Of a stretch of DNA of 64,000 bases, positions 12,205 through 24,146 are shown in pieces. The notes below the pieces were generated by a model. It was not told where the DNA came from. It did not search any database and saw nothing but the letters and a program-made list of their open reading frames with translations. A program made the translations under genes and the position numbers. Origin of the DNA: Bemisia tabaci (lineage: Eukaryota > Arthropoda > Insecta > Hemiptera > Aleyrodidae). Numbering within the stretch: the stretch's first letter is position 1; every line of letters begins with the position of its first letter. The DNA lies in the NCBI RefSeq assembly GCF_918797505.1, contig NC_092797.1:22643372-22707371 (forward strand). The letters are read 5' to 3'.

Positions 12205-13020
12205 AAAAAAGAGTTAGGGAGAGTTAGGGTTAGGGTTAGGGGGGAGTTAGGGGGGTATAAAAAGCACGGGCAAAAAGAGGGTAAATAGATGAAAACAGAT
12301 AGAAAATAGAGGCAAAGAAGAAGGGAAAAAGAGGGGGAAAAGCGGGGAAAAAAGAGGGGAAATAGGAGAAAAAAATAAAAAGAAAAACAGAGGGGAAAAA
12401 AGGGAGAAAAGAGAAGAGGAGAATACAAAAAAAGAAGGAAATTGAAGGGAAAAAAAGAAGGAACTTAAAGGAAAAGAAGAAAATAAAAGAAATAAAAGAA
12501 AAATGAAGAAAATAAACGAAATAGAGGAAAATGAAAGAGGAGAAAGAAAATTGAAGAAAAAGAAGAAACATGCAACACCATGCGACATGCACCATGCAAC
12601 ATGCAACACCAACATGCAACAGAAAAAGAAGAAAATGAAAAAGAAGAAGAAAATAAAAGAAAAAGAAGAAGAAAAGGAAAAGAAAAAAAAGAAGGGAAAA
12701 AAGAAAATAAAAGGAAAAGAGGAAGATGAAAGAAACAGAAGAACCATGCAACATGAACCATGCAACACCAACATACATACCATGCAACACGCAACAGCAA
12801 CATACAACAGGAAGATGCAACACCAACATGCAACAGAAAAGGAGGGAAGGAGGCGGAGGAAGGGGAGGATGGGAGGGATGGGAAGAAAGGGAAGGATGTG
12901 AGGGATGGGAAGGATGGGAAGGAAGGGAAGGATGTGAGGGATGGGAAGGAAGGGAAGGATGGGAAGGAAGGAAAAAGGAACCTGCCACCGAAAAAAAGAA
13001 GTTTGCGTCTGAGACACAAG
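12205..13020. repeat. Purine-rich tract with embedded CAACATGCA-type repeats
   Basis: Starts with a short GTTAGGGTTAGGG run, continues as A/G-rich DNA (AGAAGAAAA words), and is interrupted at about 12564-12625 and 12745-12835 by ATGCAACACCAACATGCAAC-type sequence. It ends in a GGGAAGGATGGGAAGGAAG minisatellite. A related arrangement occurs at 42836-43370 in the same orientation. Very long open frames across it are low-complexity artefacts. Confidence 0.8.
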
Positions 13021-13317
13021 GTATAGGTAAAATGACGTTATTACACCCTCCCTGTCTCTCGTAACTGCCGCGCCAAGGCCGGCAAAAGCCCTGTCCAGCA
13101 GTCACAAGACACAGGGATGGTGAAGCAACGCCTTTTTACCGCCCCTCTCGTGTTGCAGACCCAAACTCTTTTTTTCCGTGGCGGGTAACCATGCTCAGGT
13201 GAAAACCGCATTGATGAATATACCAATGCGGTATGAATCAGCCCAAGGGTTTCAGGGGCTACTGTCCAGCGGGAGTCCGGCCAGCAGTCGAGGCAGGTCT
13301 GCGGATGGCCCCTACTC
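13021..13317. other. No gene recognised
   Basis: GC-richer spacer between the purine tract and the TIR element. Nothing recognisable on either strand. Confidence 0.45.
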
Positions 13318-14591
13318 GTGCGTCCAACGGTCCGACGTCCGACAGCCGGGCTGACGGCTCGCCGGACGGTCCTTCAGACATTCTGTCGAATGGCATTCTT
13401 CCGGAGTAACTTCACTTTCACCCTCTTGCAGGAACTTCAACTATGGAACTACATCCGTGTCAATGCAGTTTATGGTTTTTACATGAAAATCGTATATTCC
13501 TAGGGGCTCGAAGAGGGGTCTTTCTAGTATCTGGGGCGGCTGGCTTAAGGGATCACCCCCTTAAACATAGGTCTAATGTGCGTCACAGGGGCCCCTTTGG
13601 ACAAACTTTTGGGGGCTCATTAGGCACATTAACCCTCTTATGAAGATGGGCCATGGGCCCCAAACTATTTTTGAGGCTGGGCGAAGATTTTTTTGCCAGT
13701 CCGTCCCTGATGAATATAGAAAAAGTTCAGGGGGGGGATTTTTCGAGGCGGAAAGAAATAATTGCAGATCCTCTTAGGGCCCCCTTGAACATGCCCTTAC
13801 TTGACAGGGCAGACCTCCAATCATCTTCCGATGCTCCCCCCCCCCCCAAAAAAAAATGGAGCTAGTCCGCCCCTGCCGCATATCATACGTCGCCAATCGG
13901 AAGGATTCTTTTGCGGCGGTGCTGCTGGCTTGTGGGATGATCTCCCCCTTAAACTTAGGTCAAATGTGCGTCACAGGGGCCCTTTTGAACAAACTTTTGG
14001 GGGCTCATTAGGCACATTAACCCTCTCATGAAGATGGGCCATGGGCCTCAAACTATTTTTGGGGCTGGGCGAAGATTATTTGCCAGTCCGTCCCTGATGA
14101 GTATAGAAAAAGTTCAGGGGGGGGATTTTTCGAGGCGGAAAGAAATAATTGCAGAGCCTCTTAGGGCCCTTTAGAACATGCCCTTACTTGACAGGGCAGA
14201 CCCCCAATCATCTTCCGATGCCCCCCCCCCCAAAAAAAAAAAAATTGAGCTAGTCCGCCTCTGCCACATATCATACATCGCCAATCGGAAGGATTCTTTT
14301 TCGGCGGTGCTGCGTGGGAGATTTCTTTCAAGCAGCGCCGCTTTGTGATGCATTGAGCGTTTTTTCCGGGCGAGCGGGGAGGCGCACCCCCCCGCAACTT
14401 GGATTTGCCTCCGCTTCGTGACCCTTCTTCACACCCCCAGGACAATATTATTGACACAGATGACGTTCCATAGTTGAAATACTCAGGCTGAAAGTGAAGT
14501 TAGTTCGTTGGAATGCCTTTGATGACGGAATGTCCGATGGACCGTCTGGCGGGCCGTCTGCCCGACCGTCAGACGGACCGTGTGGAGGCAC
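13318..14591. mobile_element. TIR element of 1,274 bp with internal tandem duplication
   Basis: Left TIR 13318-13464 starts GTGCGTCCAACGGTCCGAC. Right TIR 14451-14591 is its imperfect reverse complement and ends GGACCGTGTGGAGGCAC. Both contain TTCAACTATGGAAC or its complement near the inner end. The interior is two ~390-bp direct copies (about 13534-13924 and 13925-14312), each with GTGCGTCACAGGGGCCC and CATTAGGCACATTAACCCTC. There is no transposase. A short relative of the TIR lies at 42660-42811. Confidence 0.65.
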
Positions 14592-16875
14592 TTTTACCGG
14601 AACTGACGGCGGTTTCGGTCGTCATTGAACGCCGCGGCCGAGAGATGCAAGTCGCTCCTGCAGCGGAACCCACGAGGCCTCCTTGAAAGATTCACCTCGA
14701 GGGCCGTCTTTAATAGTCGTTCCTAAAGTGGCTCCTTCCCGGGGGGGGGGGGGGGGGTTCCCACTCTTGGTTTACATAGAGATACCTAAAAGGAGATTTT
14801 AGACGGAGTTCTGTAATTAATAAATTCGTAATATATATAGTTTTTTAACAGGAACGACAATGTACACGGCCCTCAGGCTCTTGGCCGCGTTTCCTCTAGA
14901 GCGCAGCACTGAGCCGCGCCCTAAAACGCGACTATTCTTTAAATTTTCACCTCTTCAAGCCTGATTAAAAACCCAGGCACCCACCGTTGAGATTCCAGTG
15001 AAATCGACGTTAAACTTTAAATAATTATGGGTACATTGCGAAGGACGGATGAGGAAAGGATGGTAAAAAAATATGTGGTTGTAGCGTGTGAATTGATGAA
15101 AAATAGACTATAATTTCAGTCAAGAGTGATAATTGTTTTGTAAGTCTTTTTAGTTAATAACTAGTTAGATTTAATTTAATATTATTCATTGCTTGATTGT
15201 TCAATTGTTAATCATCCTCAAGTGTAGCATGGCAAAGAAATTGTGTAAAAATTTCATTATTGTAGGAGCACTAAAGGATTGACGCAAGCCTGCAGTCGAA
15301 TAAGTAGTCCGGATTAAAAAACCGAATGATCATTGCAGCGTTTTTTTTTTTTGTCGCTGAAGAAGAAGACATGATTAAAACCGGATTCATACATTTTCAG
15401 AGCTGTTCAAATCTACGGGTGTCGCTGGCAGTTAGGAATCGCCAAGAATTGGCAAGCAGCTGGGTGTTGGCTCGTTGAGCAATAGCTTGCATCGGCATAG
15501 TGAAGGTTTCAATGTCAAAGAACTTTGAGAGCACGACCTCGGCTTAGGGCGCCTTCAAATTCCGGCGATACTCTCCCTTTACCAGGCAGTTGGTTTAGTT
15601 GCCTATCCGAATCAAACGTAACTGAAGTCGAAGTTCTCAGTATAGCACTCGAAAGTTTGCTAGTTGGCCCATAAAAGGAGAAAGAAATTATTGTTTGAAT
15701 TCCACGTATAATTATCCGTACTTTTTATATAGTTTCCTTATTTCTGCATTGAAAAAAAAAAAAATTATCAACACAAGTTGGTTGCCCTTGGTCGGCGATT
15801 GCTAAATGCTTGCGACATCTGCTTTGATTACTGCTTTCTCTGTTTGCTTCGCATTTTCAAAATGAGTGAAAACTTCGACTGCAAAGTAACTTTTCTTTCA
15901 TTTTTTTTTTTTTGCCGACGATACATCTCACCTAAGAGAAACCGCACGGAAAGTGTGAAATACTAAATTGCTCTGGTTTCCATTGTGAATACCTGCAGGG
16001 AAACAATAAGGAGGAAGAGCATGACCGATGACGTACGGCATTTTCGTCATGAAAGGTCAACATAAACAAGATCTCTATAAATATTTTGCATTTAATTGAT
16101 TTGATCTACAGGTGGGCATTTGGCGTTATTTGGCTTCTTAAATCTCAGTTCCCTAAACCGCTCTTAAAACCGGGGCCTCAAATTACAGTTGAAAATTCAA
16201 AAAAGCAAAAATTTAATTATAGGGTAGACATGAATGCAATTATTTCACTATATAATTGGTTAGTTAGTTAATTTACTTAGAGGCATTTAGCATCTTAGGC
16301 TATTGACGGCTTTGCAAAGAATATGAAAGATGGGTGCATATACAAAAATTCAGATTTTTAAATTAAGGGAGTCAAAAAGTTTCAGTGGTGTGGTTGTGAC
16401 ATTGGGTTCATCGCAGCCATTCAAATTATATGATCTACAGTATGGTTCAATGTATACGATTGGACACAATAAAACGGAAGCATTCGGATTTGCCAGAAAA
16501 GTGAGAATGTCCAGCAAACGATATTATTCCCTACGCCTTGTTCACTCAATCTAAAATTGCCACCCGAAAGAAACCCGGACTGAATCACGGGGACTATAAG
16601 TACCTATTCCCGCAAGACATCACATTGCATTATTTTTTTTAAAAAAAATAGAGATACTTCAAAACAACACATCTTTGGGGGGAGATTGGGGGACTTTTAA
16701 ACGTTTCAGGGAGTTAGAATATTCGAGCTGATAAAACAGATACCTAACACCGCGGTTGCGACGTAAACAACTTTGAACAGATTTACTTACGTCTCAGATT
16801 ATTGCGGACATTTAGCGTTTTTGAAGCACGGAGGATAGCATCATCCAATAAGTGCGTAGATTTTACGATTTTTCC
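14592..16875. other. No gene recognised
   Basis: Holds a G17 run near 14740, two T- or A-homopolymers (about 15340 and 15750) and AT-rich sequence up to the insertion site of the palindromic element. Plus-strand open frames at 15778-15966 and 16330-16554 match no family I know. Confidence 0.45.
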
Positions 16876-16881
16876 TATTGC
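16876..16881. repeat. Target-site duplication, left (TATTGC)
   Basis: Identical to the 6 bases at 28023-28028 and directly abutting the outermost paired base of the giant inverted repeat. It marks an insertion that duplicated 6 bp of target. Confidence 0.85.
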
Positions 16882-16899
16882 AGTAGTATAGATATGAGG

Positions 16900-18400
16900 A
16901 TATGGGGCCAAATTTGACCTTTAAGTCGGGAGCTACGTGACCCCGGTGTGAGATCACTGGTTGCGGGTTGCCTACCTATCGTTTCGCCACTTGACCTTTA
17001 AGACGGGACCTATGTCACGTGACCCGGGTGTGACGTCACTAGCGACTGTTGCGGGTTGCCTACCTATCGTTACCAGTGTTGTAAAATTGTGCAGAAAAAT
17101 GTTGATTATTTTAGGATGATTTTGCAACCATGGTGTGACGTCACTAGCGACTGTTGCGGGTTGCCTACCTATCGTTACCAGTGTTGTAAAATTGTGCAGA
17201 AAAATGTTGATTTTTCAACCATGGTGTGACGTCACTAGCAACTGTTGCGGGTTGCCTACCCATCACCCGCGTTATCAGTCTGATCAGGAAAATCGTGATT
17301 AATTGAGGGGTATTGTTGAAAAATTTTACGGGGAAATCTGGATTATTTTAGGATGTCTGATTTTACAACCACGGTGTGAGGACACTAGCGACTGGTTATC
17401 TGTTACGGGTTGTTAGTAAAATCGGGACAGGAGGGGCGTGGGTTACTTGAGAGTTGTGACAACCACTGGTTAATTGATGCGGCTTGCCTACCTATCAGGG
17501 CCGAGGGGTAATCTTACTCGTTACCAGTGTTGTAAAATCGTGCAGAAAAATCGGAGTAAATTAACGGTGTTGGTTGGGTGATGGGTGTTTTAGCGGATCA
17601 TATGTCAACAATGTTTTCATGCTATGACGTCACTAACGTTGTGAAATTGAGCGGGGAAATTTGAATTAGTTACGGGTGATGGGTGTTTTAGTGTATAAAA
17701 TGACAGCCATCTTTTCATGCTGTGACGACACCAACCAACGTTGAGCGGGAAAATTTGAATTAATGACGGTGTTGCTACGGAACATGGTAACAATGTTGTA
17801 AAATTGAGCGGGAAAATATGATTTAACCCGAGTCGGGTATGGATTAGTGTACGGTGTATGGCATCCGTGTTTACTGTTGCGGGTTGCCTAAACGTGAAGG
17901 GGCTACCATTAGCTTTTTTAAACCACAACCGTTTAATCCTTATGGGCTACCTACCCACCTGAGCGAAGCATGATATGTTAGAGTCAACAATTTGCCTGAG
18001 AATTAGGCGGGAAATTTGAAGGAGCAGACGTTGCAAAAAATCTGCAAAAACCTATCTTCACAGGGTTTTTCATGTGCCATGAGTCCTTTACCGTGACGAT
18101 ATCTGCTCTATTAGCAATCATACACAGTACAACCATTCGGGTAAATACGTTTGACCAATGACCTGCATCATTTTACGTGACGTCATGCGAAGCATCCATT
18201 ATGTGTCGTCACCCCACCCAGCTAGCGACCTTACCCGCTCTACTAGGAATTATACACAGGAGGAGGACCGAGGTTCTCCCATAAATTCGTAGCGGGTTGC
18301 CTATCCATCCGGGGGAATACGATTGAGTGTCATCACTCTAAGCATCCATTCTATGACGTCACCCTGTTGTATACCACAGTATCAACGTTGTATGATCGTA
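16900..18400. repeat. Subterminal repeat region, left arm
   Basis: Blocks built from TGACGTCACTAGCGACTG, GTTGCGGGTTGCCTACCTAT and CGTTACCAGTGTTGTAAAAT recur in direct orientation, first closely (periods near 90-105 bp from 17031 to 17300), then in degenerate form. TGACGTCA itself occurs at 17031, 17136, 17227, 17625, 18178 and 18354. Clustered subterminal motifs are common binding sites for element-encoded proteins; the same word is the core of animal CREB/ATF sites. Confidence 0.8.
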
Positions 18401-19448
18401 AAAAACTTATACCACGCTATACGTGAGATGATAGAAAATTCGGGTTTAAGTATCGATAGCGGAGACTAGAGGGGCTAAGGAGTCGAACTCTAGGTGCGAC
18501 AAGTATAATGCTCTCATCGCGGAGATGTGGATTCGAAGTTGACAATTATTTTGAATACCGCGGTGATGTGCGTATGTCTGCGGTTCGATTGTTGATTCGT
18601 TATCGAAAGACCTTGTTCGATAAAAAGCATTGTCGAGATAGGGATTCATCGATCGAGTTCTGTCGATAACGATTCAACAATCGACCCGGTCGCGCGACTG
18701 CGCGAGCCCATATTCAAGGTCGGCCAGTTCTCGCTACTCGTTTTCCTGTTAGAGTGTCATTCGGAAACCACACATGTTCCACACAAACTACTCATTCACT
18801 TAGCTCCTTTCACCATACATATAACTGATGAAAAATCACGAATGACTCTGGAAAGTATCACTACTTATACGGGGTTTTCGCGGTAACTCTCATTCGATAA
18901 TCTCCAAATATCCGTTCCCAGTGATGCCATCCTTCGACAAGTTTCAACTTGTCTCGATCAACTTCCCTATAATATATTTCTGATTCCCACGGTTTGGCAA
19001 TAGCCGAGGACCTGCGGTCCCGCTCATTTAAACGCGTGGTGCTGGTGCGGGTGTGAAAGCCATCAATAATTTTCGATTATTTAAACGGTGATGTTTCTAG
19101 TCAGTTGTCGACCATCATCCTCATCTAAATCGATATGATCCGTTTTGAATTTGGAAAATGAGTCATTTTTCCTTTCTTTTTGAGACAAGTGAAACACTGA
19201 TGGGGTATGAACCACGACGGGATGTGCAAATTCTCGTTCCCTGATTGCTCCCGCCCGGGAACACCGGTAGACAAATGATGTTTCAGTATCATGAGCCTTG
19301 GCTGCATTGGCTAGAGGAATCGATGGAGCTCGGATGAGGGGGAGAAAAAAAACAAGAAGAGATTCGTTTATCACATACAGCAGCAGATTTATTGATATAA
19401 AAAGGAACATGAGTATTGTATATTTGCCACACACACTTTCATACTGTG

Positions 19449-20171
19449 CTATGAACCGTCGAGATCATGATGGGTCAAATTGAAACCGTGCTTTATACTC
19501 ATCACTTTCCTAACGATTAAATGACGACACTGGTTTTTCAATTCGCAAAGAGCATAGGGGAAAACCATCATCGGAAAAGTCTTAACATCAAACGAGCCAG
19601 GGTCTAAAGCGCTCACAAAATTTGAAATTGAAGCGTTGTCCAAATACTGACATTTTCTTAATACTAAATCACAAGTTTCGGAAAAAAGTTTTTGAAATTT
19701 TTGCTGATTGTCAACAGCTTTGATCACTACTGCGCTAATCGATGGAGCGAGTTTCTTCAATTCTTTCCACGCCTTCTCTTGAAGCGCTATTTCTCTCGGA
19801 CACTTACGATGAGATGAATTTTTCTGACCGAGTACAAGACTTTTCCGTCCCAGAATCCTGGCAAACTTCAAAAATCTTGATACGGTCCCGAGATAGCGCG
19901 TCTCCCCAAAGTCGCTGTCCCCCTCAAAATACGCATCGATGTCCTTGTCCCAGCGTGTAAGCTCTCTCCACTCGCTCGGCTTAAGGGCGACCATGTTTTG
20001 AACTGTAGCGTAATTGTAAAATTTGATGATCGGAGTAAACTGTTCATTACAACTATAACCGATCACTATCTGCTGTTCACCGTTCGGGGTCAGGAAAAAA
20101 GATGAGTTTCCCATCGTTTTCGATACGATAGGGCCTCTGCACACACCACGACCGGGTTTTATCGGAGACAT
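19449..20171 (-). CDS. PC4-like protein of the palindromic element (left-arm copy)
   Basis: This ORF of 240 codons gives the same protein as the right-arm copy at 24733-25455. The first ATG lies at 20169-20171 on the minus strand; the frame stays open further upstream but without another ATG. Residues about 24-84 resemble the PC4/p15 single-stranded DNA-binding domain: a beta-rich stretch (QQIVIGYS, PIIKFYNY), then VALKPSEWREL and a terminal acidic helix DKDIDAYF, matching the order seen in that family (strand pairs, then a basic-aromatic turn, then an LTxEQWxxL-type helix). Function is inferred only. The stop codon is followed by an AATAAA-like signal on the minus strand, so it is probably transcribed outward from the element's centre. 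Confidence 0.7.
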   Translation of the reverse strand: MSPIKPGRGVCRGPIVSKTMGNSSFFLTPNGEQQIVIGYSCNEQFTPIIKFYNYATVQNMVALKPSEWRELTRWDKDIDAYFEGDSDFGETRYLGTVSRFLKFARILGRKSLVLGQKNSSHRKCPREIALQEKAWKELKKLAPSISAVVIKAVDNQQKFQKLFSETCDLVLRKCQYLDNASISNFVSALDPGSFDVKTFPMMVFPYALCELKNQCRHLIVRKVMSIKHGFNLTHHDLDGS

Positions 20172-20590
20172 GCTCGAAATTTGATAACAAATCACTTCGA
20201 GCGAGCCGAGCTGACAGCAAAAGCGGACCACACCGACGAAAAAACGAACAGAAAATGGTCGCTGGTGTGTAACAATCCACGGTAAGAAGACATCGTGATC
20301 CAGGAGGAGGAGGAGGAAGAGAAGGAGGAGGGGTCTGCAACACGCATTTAAAACGTATCAGATCGACTATCCACTCAAATGAAGGCGCCCTCGTCCCGAG
20401 TCGCTGACATTCAAAGCCTCAGTGTCAAGGTATGATAATGGAGTATCCCATTTGAACCTATGATAAAGAATCGATTATGCACATGGTGCTCGTTACGATC
20501 GATATTTTTCAAAGGTTTAAACGGCATAGCAATCGATACATTGCAAAGCATGCTACGACACTGGAAACCGTATGTATGTATAACCCGCTT

Positions 20591-20757
20591 TCACGATGCA
20601 CTAAGGCGCTCTGCGACACCCACTCTCCACAGCAATCTGTCATGGAAGAGATCCTCCGGGAGCTGGCATCTCTCCATCTCATGCCCTCTACCCACCGTTT
20701 GGCTGGACGCCCTCTCCGTCGCCTACCTGTCAATCGATACATCGCAAAGCCCACCAC
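20591..20757 (-). pseudogene. LINE reverse-transcriptase C-terminal relic (left arm)
   Basis: Mirror copy of the relic at 24147-24313. It encodes an RRRRGRPAKRW motif followed, after a frameshift, by a DRLLWR motif in the next frame. Both are hallmarks of the C-terminal end of many non-LTR retrotransposon polyproteins. It carries no catalytic region and must have been captured before the palindrome formed or been copied with it. Confidence 0.5.
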
Positions 20758-20984
20758 ACACTACTGCAAAGTCCATAGCCGTCTTCATCCCGCAAACAGT
20801 GCCATCCAGCAACACCAGATTGCCTATTCGTTCAAATCAAGGCGGTATCATCCCGAGGATAGCTCCGGGCAAGGCTTTCACGTTATAAAACCACACGTTT
20901 CAGTCCGGGAGAGGGTACCCAACGAGCTAGCTATCACCTCTATTTCGTCCATTCCATACCCTCAAATATGGCGTCACTAGTGAG

Positions 20985-21500
20985 GTGAGGTGTAATAATC
21001 GACTATCGATTATTGCGGTGTTCGATCTCGTGTCATATCAATCGATACATCGCAAAGGGAACCAACGCAAACGGCAACAGATTGCCTATGAAGCTGAGAT
21101 AAAGAATCGATTATTGGGGTGTTCGATACATTGCAAAGGGAACCAACGCAAACGGTATCAGATTGCCTATGAAGCTGTGATAAAGAATCGATTATTGCGG
21201 TGTTCGATCTCGTGTCATATCAATCGATACATCGCAAAGGGAACCAACGCAAACGGTATCAGATTGCCTATGAAGCTGTGATAAAGAATCGATTATTGCG
21301 GTGTTCGATCTCGTGTCATATCAATCGATACATCGCAAAGGGAACCAGTCTCATAACGCAATCGGCATCAGATTGCCTATGAAGCTGTGATAAAGAATCG
21401 ATTATTGCGGTGTTCGATCCCGTCTCATAGGCTTGAATATCATAGCAATCGATACATCGCAAAGGGAACCAGACTTCTAACGCAATCGGTATCAGATTGC
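20985..21500. repeat. ATCGAT-rich tandem array, left arm (5 copies)
   Basis: Units of about 82-109 bp, with the word AATCGATTATT at 20998, 21104, 21186, 21287 and 21396. Each has TCAATCGATACATCGCAAAG, GGGAACCAACGC and CAGATTGCCTATGAAGC. The short unit lacks the CTCGTGTCATATCAATCGA part. The mirror array is at 23405-23920. Confidence 0.9.
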
Positions 21501-22451
21501 CTATTCACTCAAATGAAGGCTGTCTCGTCTCGAGGACACGCCGTAACAGTTTGATCCAATCTCCTGTAGCAGGGGGATTCCCCTCTCCCTATCCTCTCCC
21601 TATCCTCTCGGTGGAAGGGTTCGCACATGGTCCACGAAAGCAGACATACAAATGGGTGAAAATCGAAGCAAAATCGATCGACTTCGAGTGGGTGAGATGT
21701 CATATTCTGCACATTCAAATCGAAGAAAAGTGATGGAAATCGTTACTGATCGAACAACCGATTCGTGATGAGACAACACAAACAACGAGAAAAGAGCAGG
21801 CGCTCAAGCATATGATGATGAAAATTGCTCATAGTCGATACCAATCGAAGCTATATCGATAGGAATCGGTGAAAAATCTATGAGCCTCTCCACTAATCGG
21901 AGGCAAGAGAGCGAAGTTCTTCGCTTAAAATACACAATCAAGCTTGGTTGCCAGCATTCACCATCATCTCATCATCTACCTTCGCGTTGTCAGAACTCAA
22001 TGAGCATTAGTGAAAATCGATACCGCCCACCCAAGCAATCGATTGAATTCGATCCTGGTAAGCTGCTACCAAGAATCGATTTCCATCTTTCTCACCTCTC
22101 GCTGCGAGATCCGTGCATGGTTCACGAAGACAGCATCGAGATAAATGCATGAGTATCACCGTAAATCTAGTCCTAATCGATTGAAATCGATAGAAAATCG
22201 ATAAAACGCTCCCGCAATTCGGGGTGAGAGAGCTATATTATTCGCATGCAAATCGAGTTTATTCGATGAAAAATAATGTGAATCAATACCGATCGAGCAA
22301 ACATCTATCATGTTCATCGTTAAGACCGGGGTGATCGCACGATTGAACGTTCGATTCTATCGATAGGAGCCGATCAGATGGGGTCAGATCATTCGATTCG
22401 CTGACCCGATCACGAAGCGCCCGATCACCCGTCTTTCCCCTTCGTTTGAGC
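21501..22451. other. Inner left arm, ATCGAT-dense non-coding DNA
   Basis: Non-coding, with many ATCGAT words and the palindrome TATCGATA near 21856 and 22356. The latter word is also the DNA replication-related element (DRE) bound by DREF in Drosophila. Ends in a hairpin at the axis of the element (TTGAGC, loop TTC, GCTCAA). Confidence 0.6.
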
Positions 22452-22454
22452 TTC
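22452..22454. other. Axis of the giant palindrome
   Basis: The three bases TTC separate GAGC from GCTC and form the tip of an uninterrupted hairpin. There is no unique spacer between the arms. A 1-bp indel sits a few bases outside (CTTCGTTTGAGC against GCTCAAGACGAAG). Confidence 0.85.
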
Positions 22455-23404
22455 GCTCAAGACGAAGGGGAAAGACTGATCGGGCGCTTCGTGATCGGGT
22501 CAGCGAATCGAATGATCTGACCCCATCTGATCGGCTCCTATCGATAGAATCGAACGTTCAATCGTGCGATCACCCCGGTCTTAACGATGAACATGATAGA
22601 TGTTTGCTCGATCGGTATTGATTCACATTATTTTTCATCGAATAAACTCGATTTGCATGCGAATAATATAGCTCTCTCACCCCGAATTGCGGGAGCGTTT
22701 TATCGATTTTCTATCGATTTCAATCGATTAGGACTAGATTTACGGTGATACTCATGCATTTATCTCGATGCTGTCTTCGTGAACCATGCACGGATCTCGC
22801 AGCGAGAGGTGAGAAAGATGGAAATCGATTCTTGGTAGCAGCTTACCAGGATCGAATTCAATCGATTGCTTGGTGGGCGGTATCGATTTTCACTAATGCT
22901 CATTGAGTTCTGACAACGCGAAGGTAGATGATGAGATGATGGTGAATGCTGGGAACCAAGCTTGATTGTGTATTTTAAGCGAAGAACTTCGCTCTCTTGC
23001 CTCCGATTAGTGGAGAGGCTCATAGATTTTTCACCGATTCCTATCGATATAGCTTCGATTGGTATCGACTATGAGCAATTTACATCATCATCATATGCTT
23101 GAGCGCCTGCTCTTTTCTCGTTGTTTGTGTTGTCTCATCACGAATCGGTTGTTCGATCAGTAACGATTTCCATCACTTTTCTTCGATTTGAATGTGCAGA
23201 ATATGACATCTCACCCACTCGAAGTCGATCGATTTTGCTTCGATTTTCACCCATTTGTATGTCTGCTTTCGTGGACCATGTGCGAACCCTTCCACCGAGA
23301 GGATAGGGAAGGATAGGGAGAGGGGAATCCCCCTGCTACGGGAGATTGGATCAAACTGTTACGGCGTGTCCTCGAGACGAGACAGCCTTCATTTGAGTGA
23401 ATAG

Positions 23405-23920
23405 GCAATCTGATACCGATTGCGTTAGAAGTCTGGTTCCCTTTGCGATGTATCGATTGCTATGATATTCAAGCCTATGAGACGGGATCGAACACCGCAA
23501 TAATCGATTCTTTATCACAGCTTCATAGGCAATCTGATGCCGATTGCGTTATGAGACTGGTTCCCTTTGCGATGTATCGATTGATATGACACGAGATCGA
23601 ACACCGCAATAATCGATTCTTTATCACAGCTTCATAGGCAATCTGATACCGTTTGCGTTGGTTCCCTTTGCGATGTATCGATTGATATGACACGAGATCG
23701 AACACCGCAATAATCGATTCTTTATCACAGCTTCATAGGCAATCTGATACCGTTTGCGTTGGTTCCCTTTGCAATGTATCGAACACCCCAATAATCGATT
23801 CTTTATCTCAGCTTCATAGGCAATCTGTTGCCGTTTGCGTTGGTTCCCTTTGCGATGTATCGATTGATATGACACGAGATCGAACACCGCAATAATCGAT
23901 AGTCGATTATTACACCTCAC
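23405..23920. repeat. ATCGAT-rich tandem array, right arm
   Basis: Reverse-complement mirror of the array at 20985-21500, with the same order of full and short units. The order of variants is preserved between arms, so the array was in place before the palindrome formed. Confidence 0.9.
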
Positions 23921-24146
23921 CTCACTAGTGACGCCATATTTGAGGGTATGGAATGGACGAAATAGAGGTGATAGCTAGCTCGTTGGGTACCCTCTCCCGG
24001 ACTGAAAAGTGTGGTTTTATAACGTGAAAGCCTGCCCGGAGCTATCCTCGGGATGATACCGCCTTGATTTGAACGAATAGGCAATCTGGTGTTGCTGGAT
24101 GGCACTGTTTGCGGGATGAAGACGGCTATGGACTTTGCAGTAGTGT

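Noticed and set aside
12217..12242. GTTAGGGTTAGGG as telomeric DNA
   Set aside because: Only two or three units, embedded in general purine-rich sequence. Insects mostly use TTAGG. No array on either side.
12236..13105. Minus-strand open frame of 289 codons rich in F, L, S and P
   Set aside because: It is the complement of a purine-rich tract. All three frames on that strand are open for long stretches and composition is extreme, so it is low-complexity sequence and not a membrane protein gene.
20985..21500. Regular repeats that at first look like a CRISPR array
   Set aside because: Units are 82-109 bp without unique spacers, in a eukaryotic context, and lie inside a mobile element.
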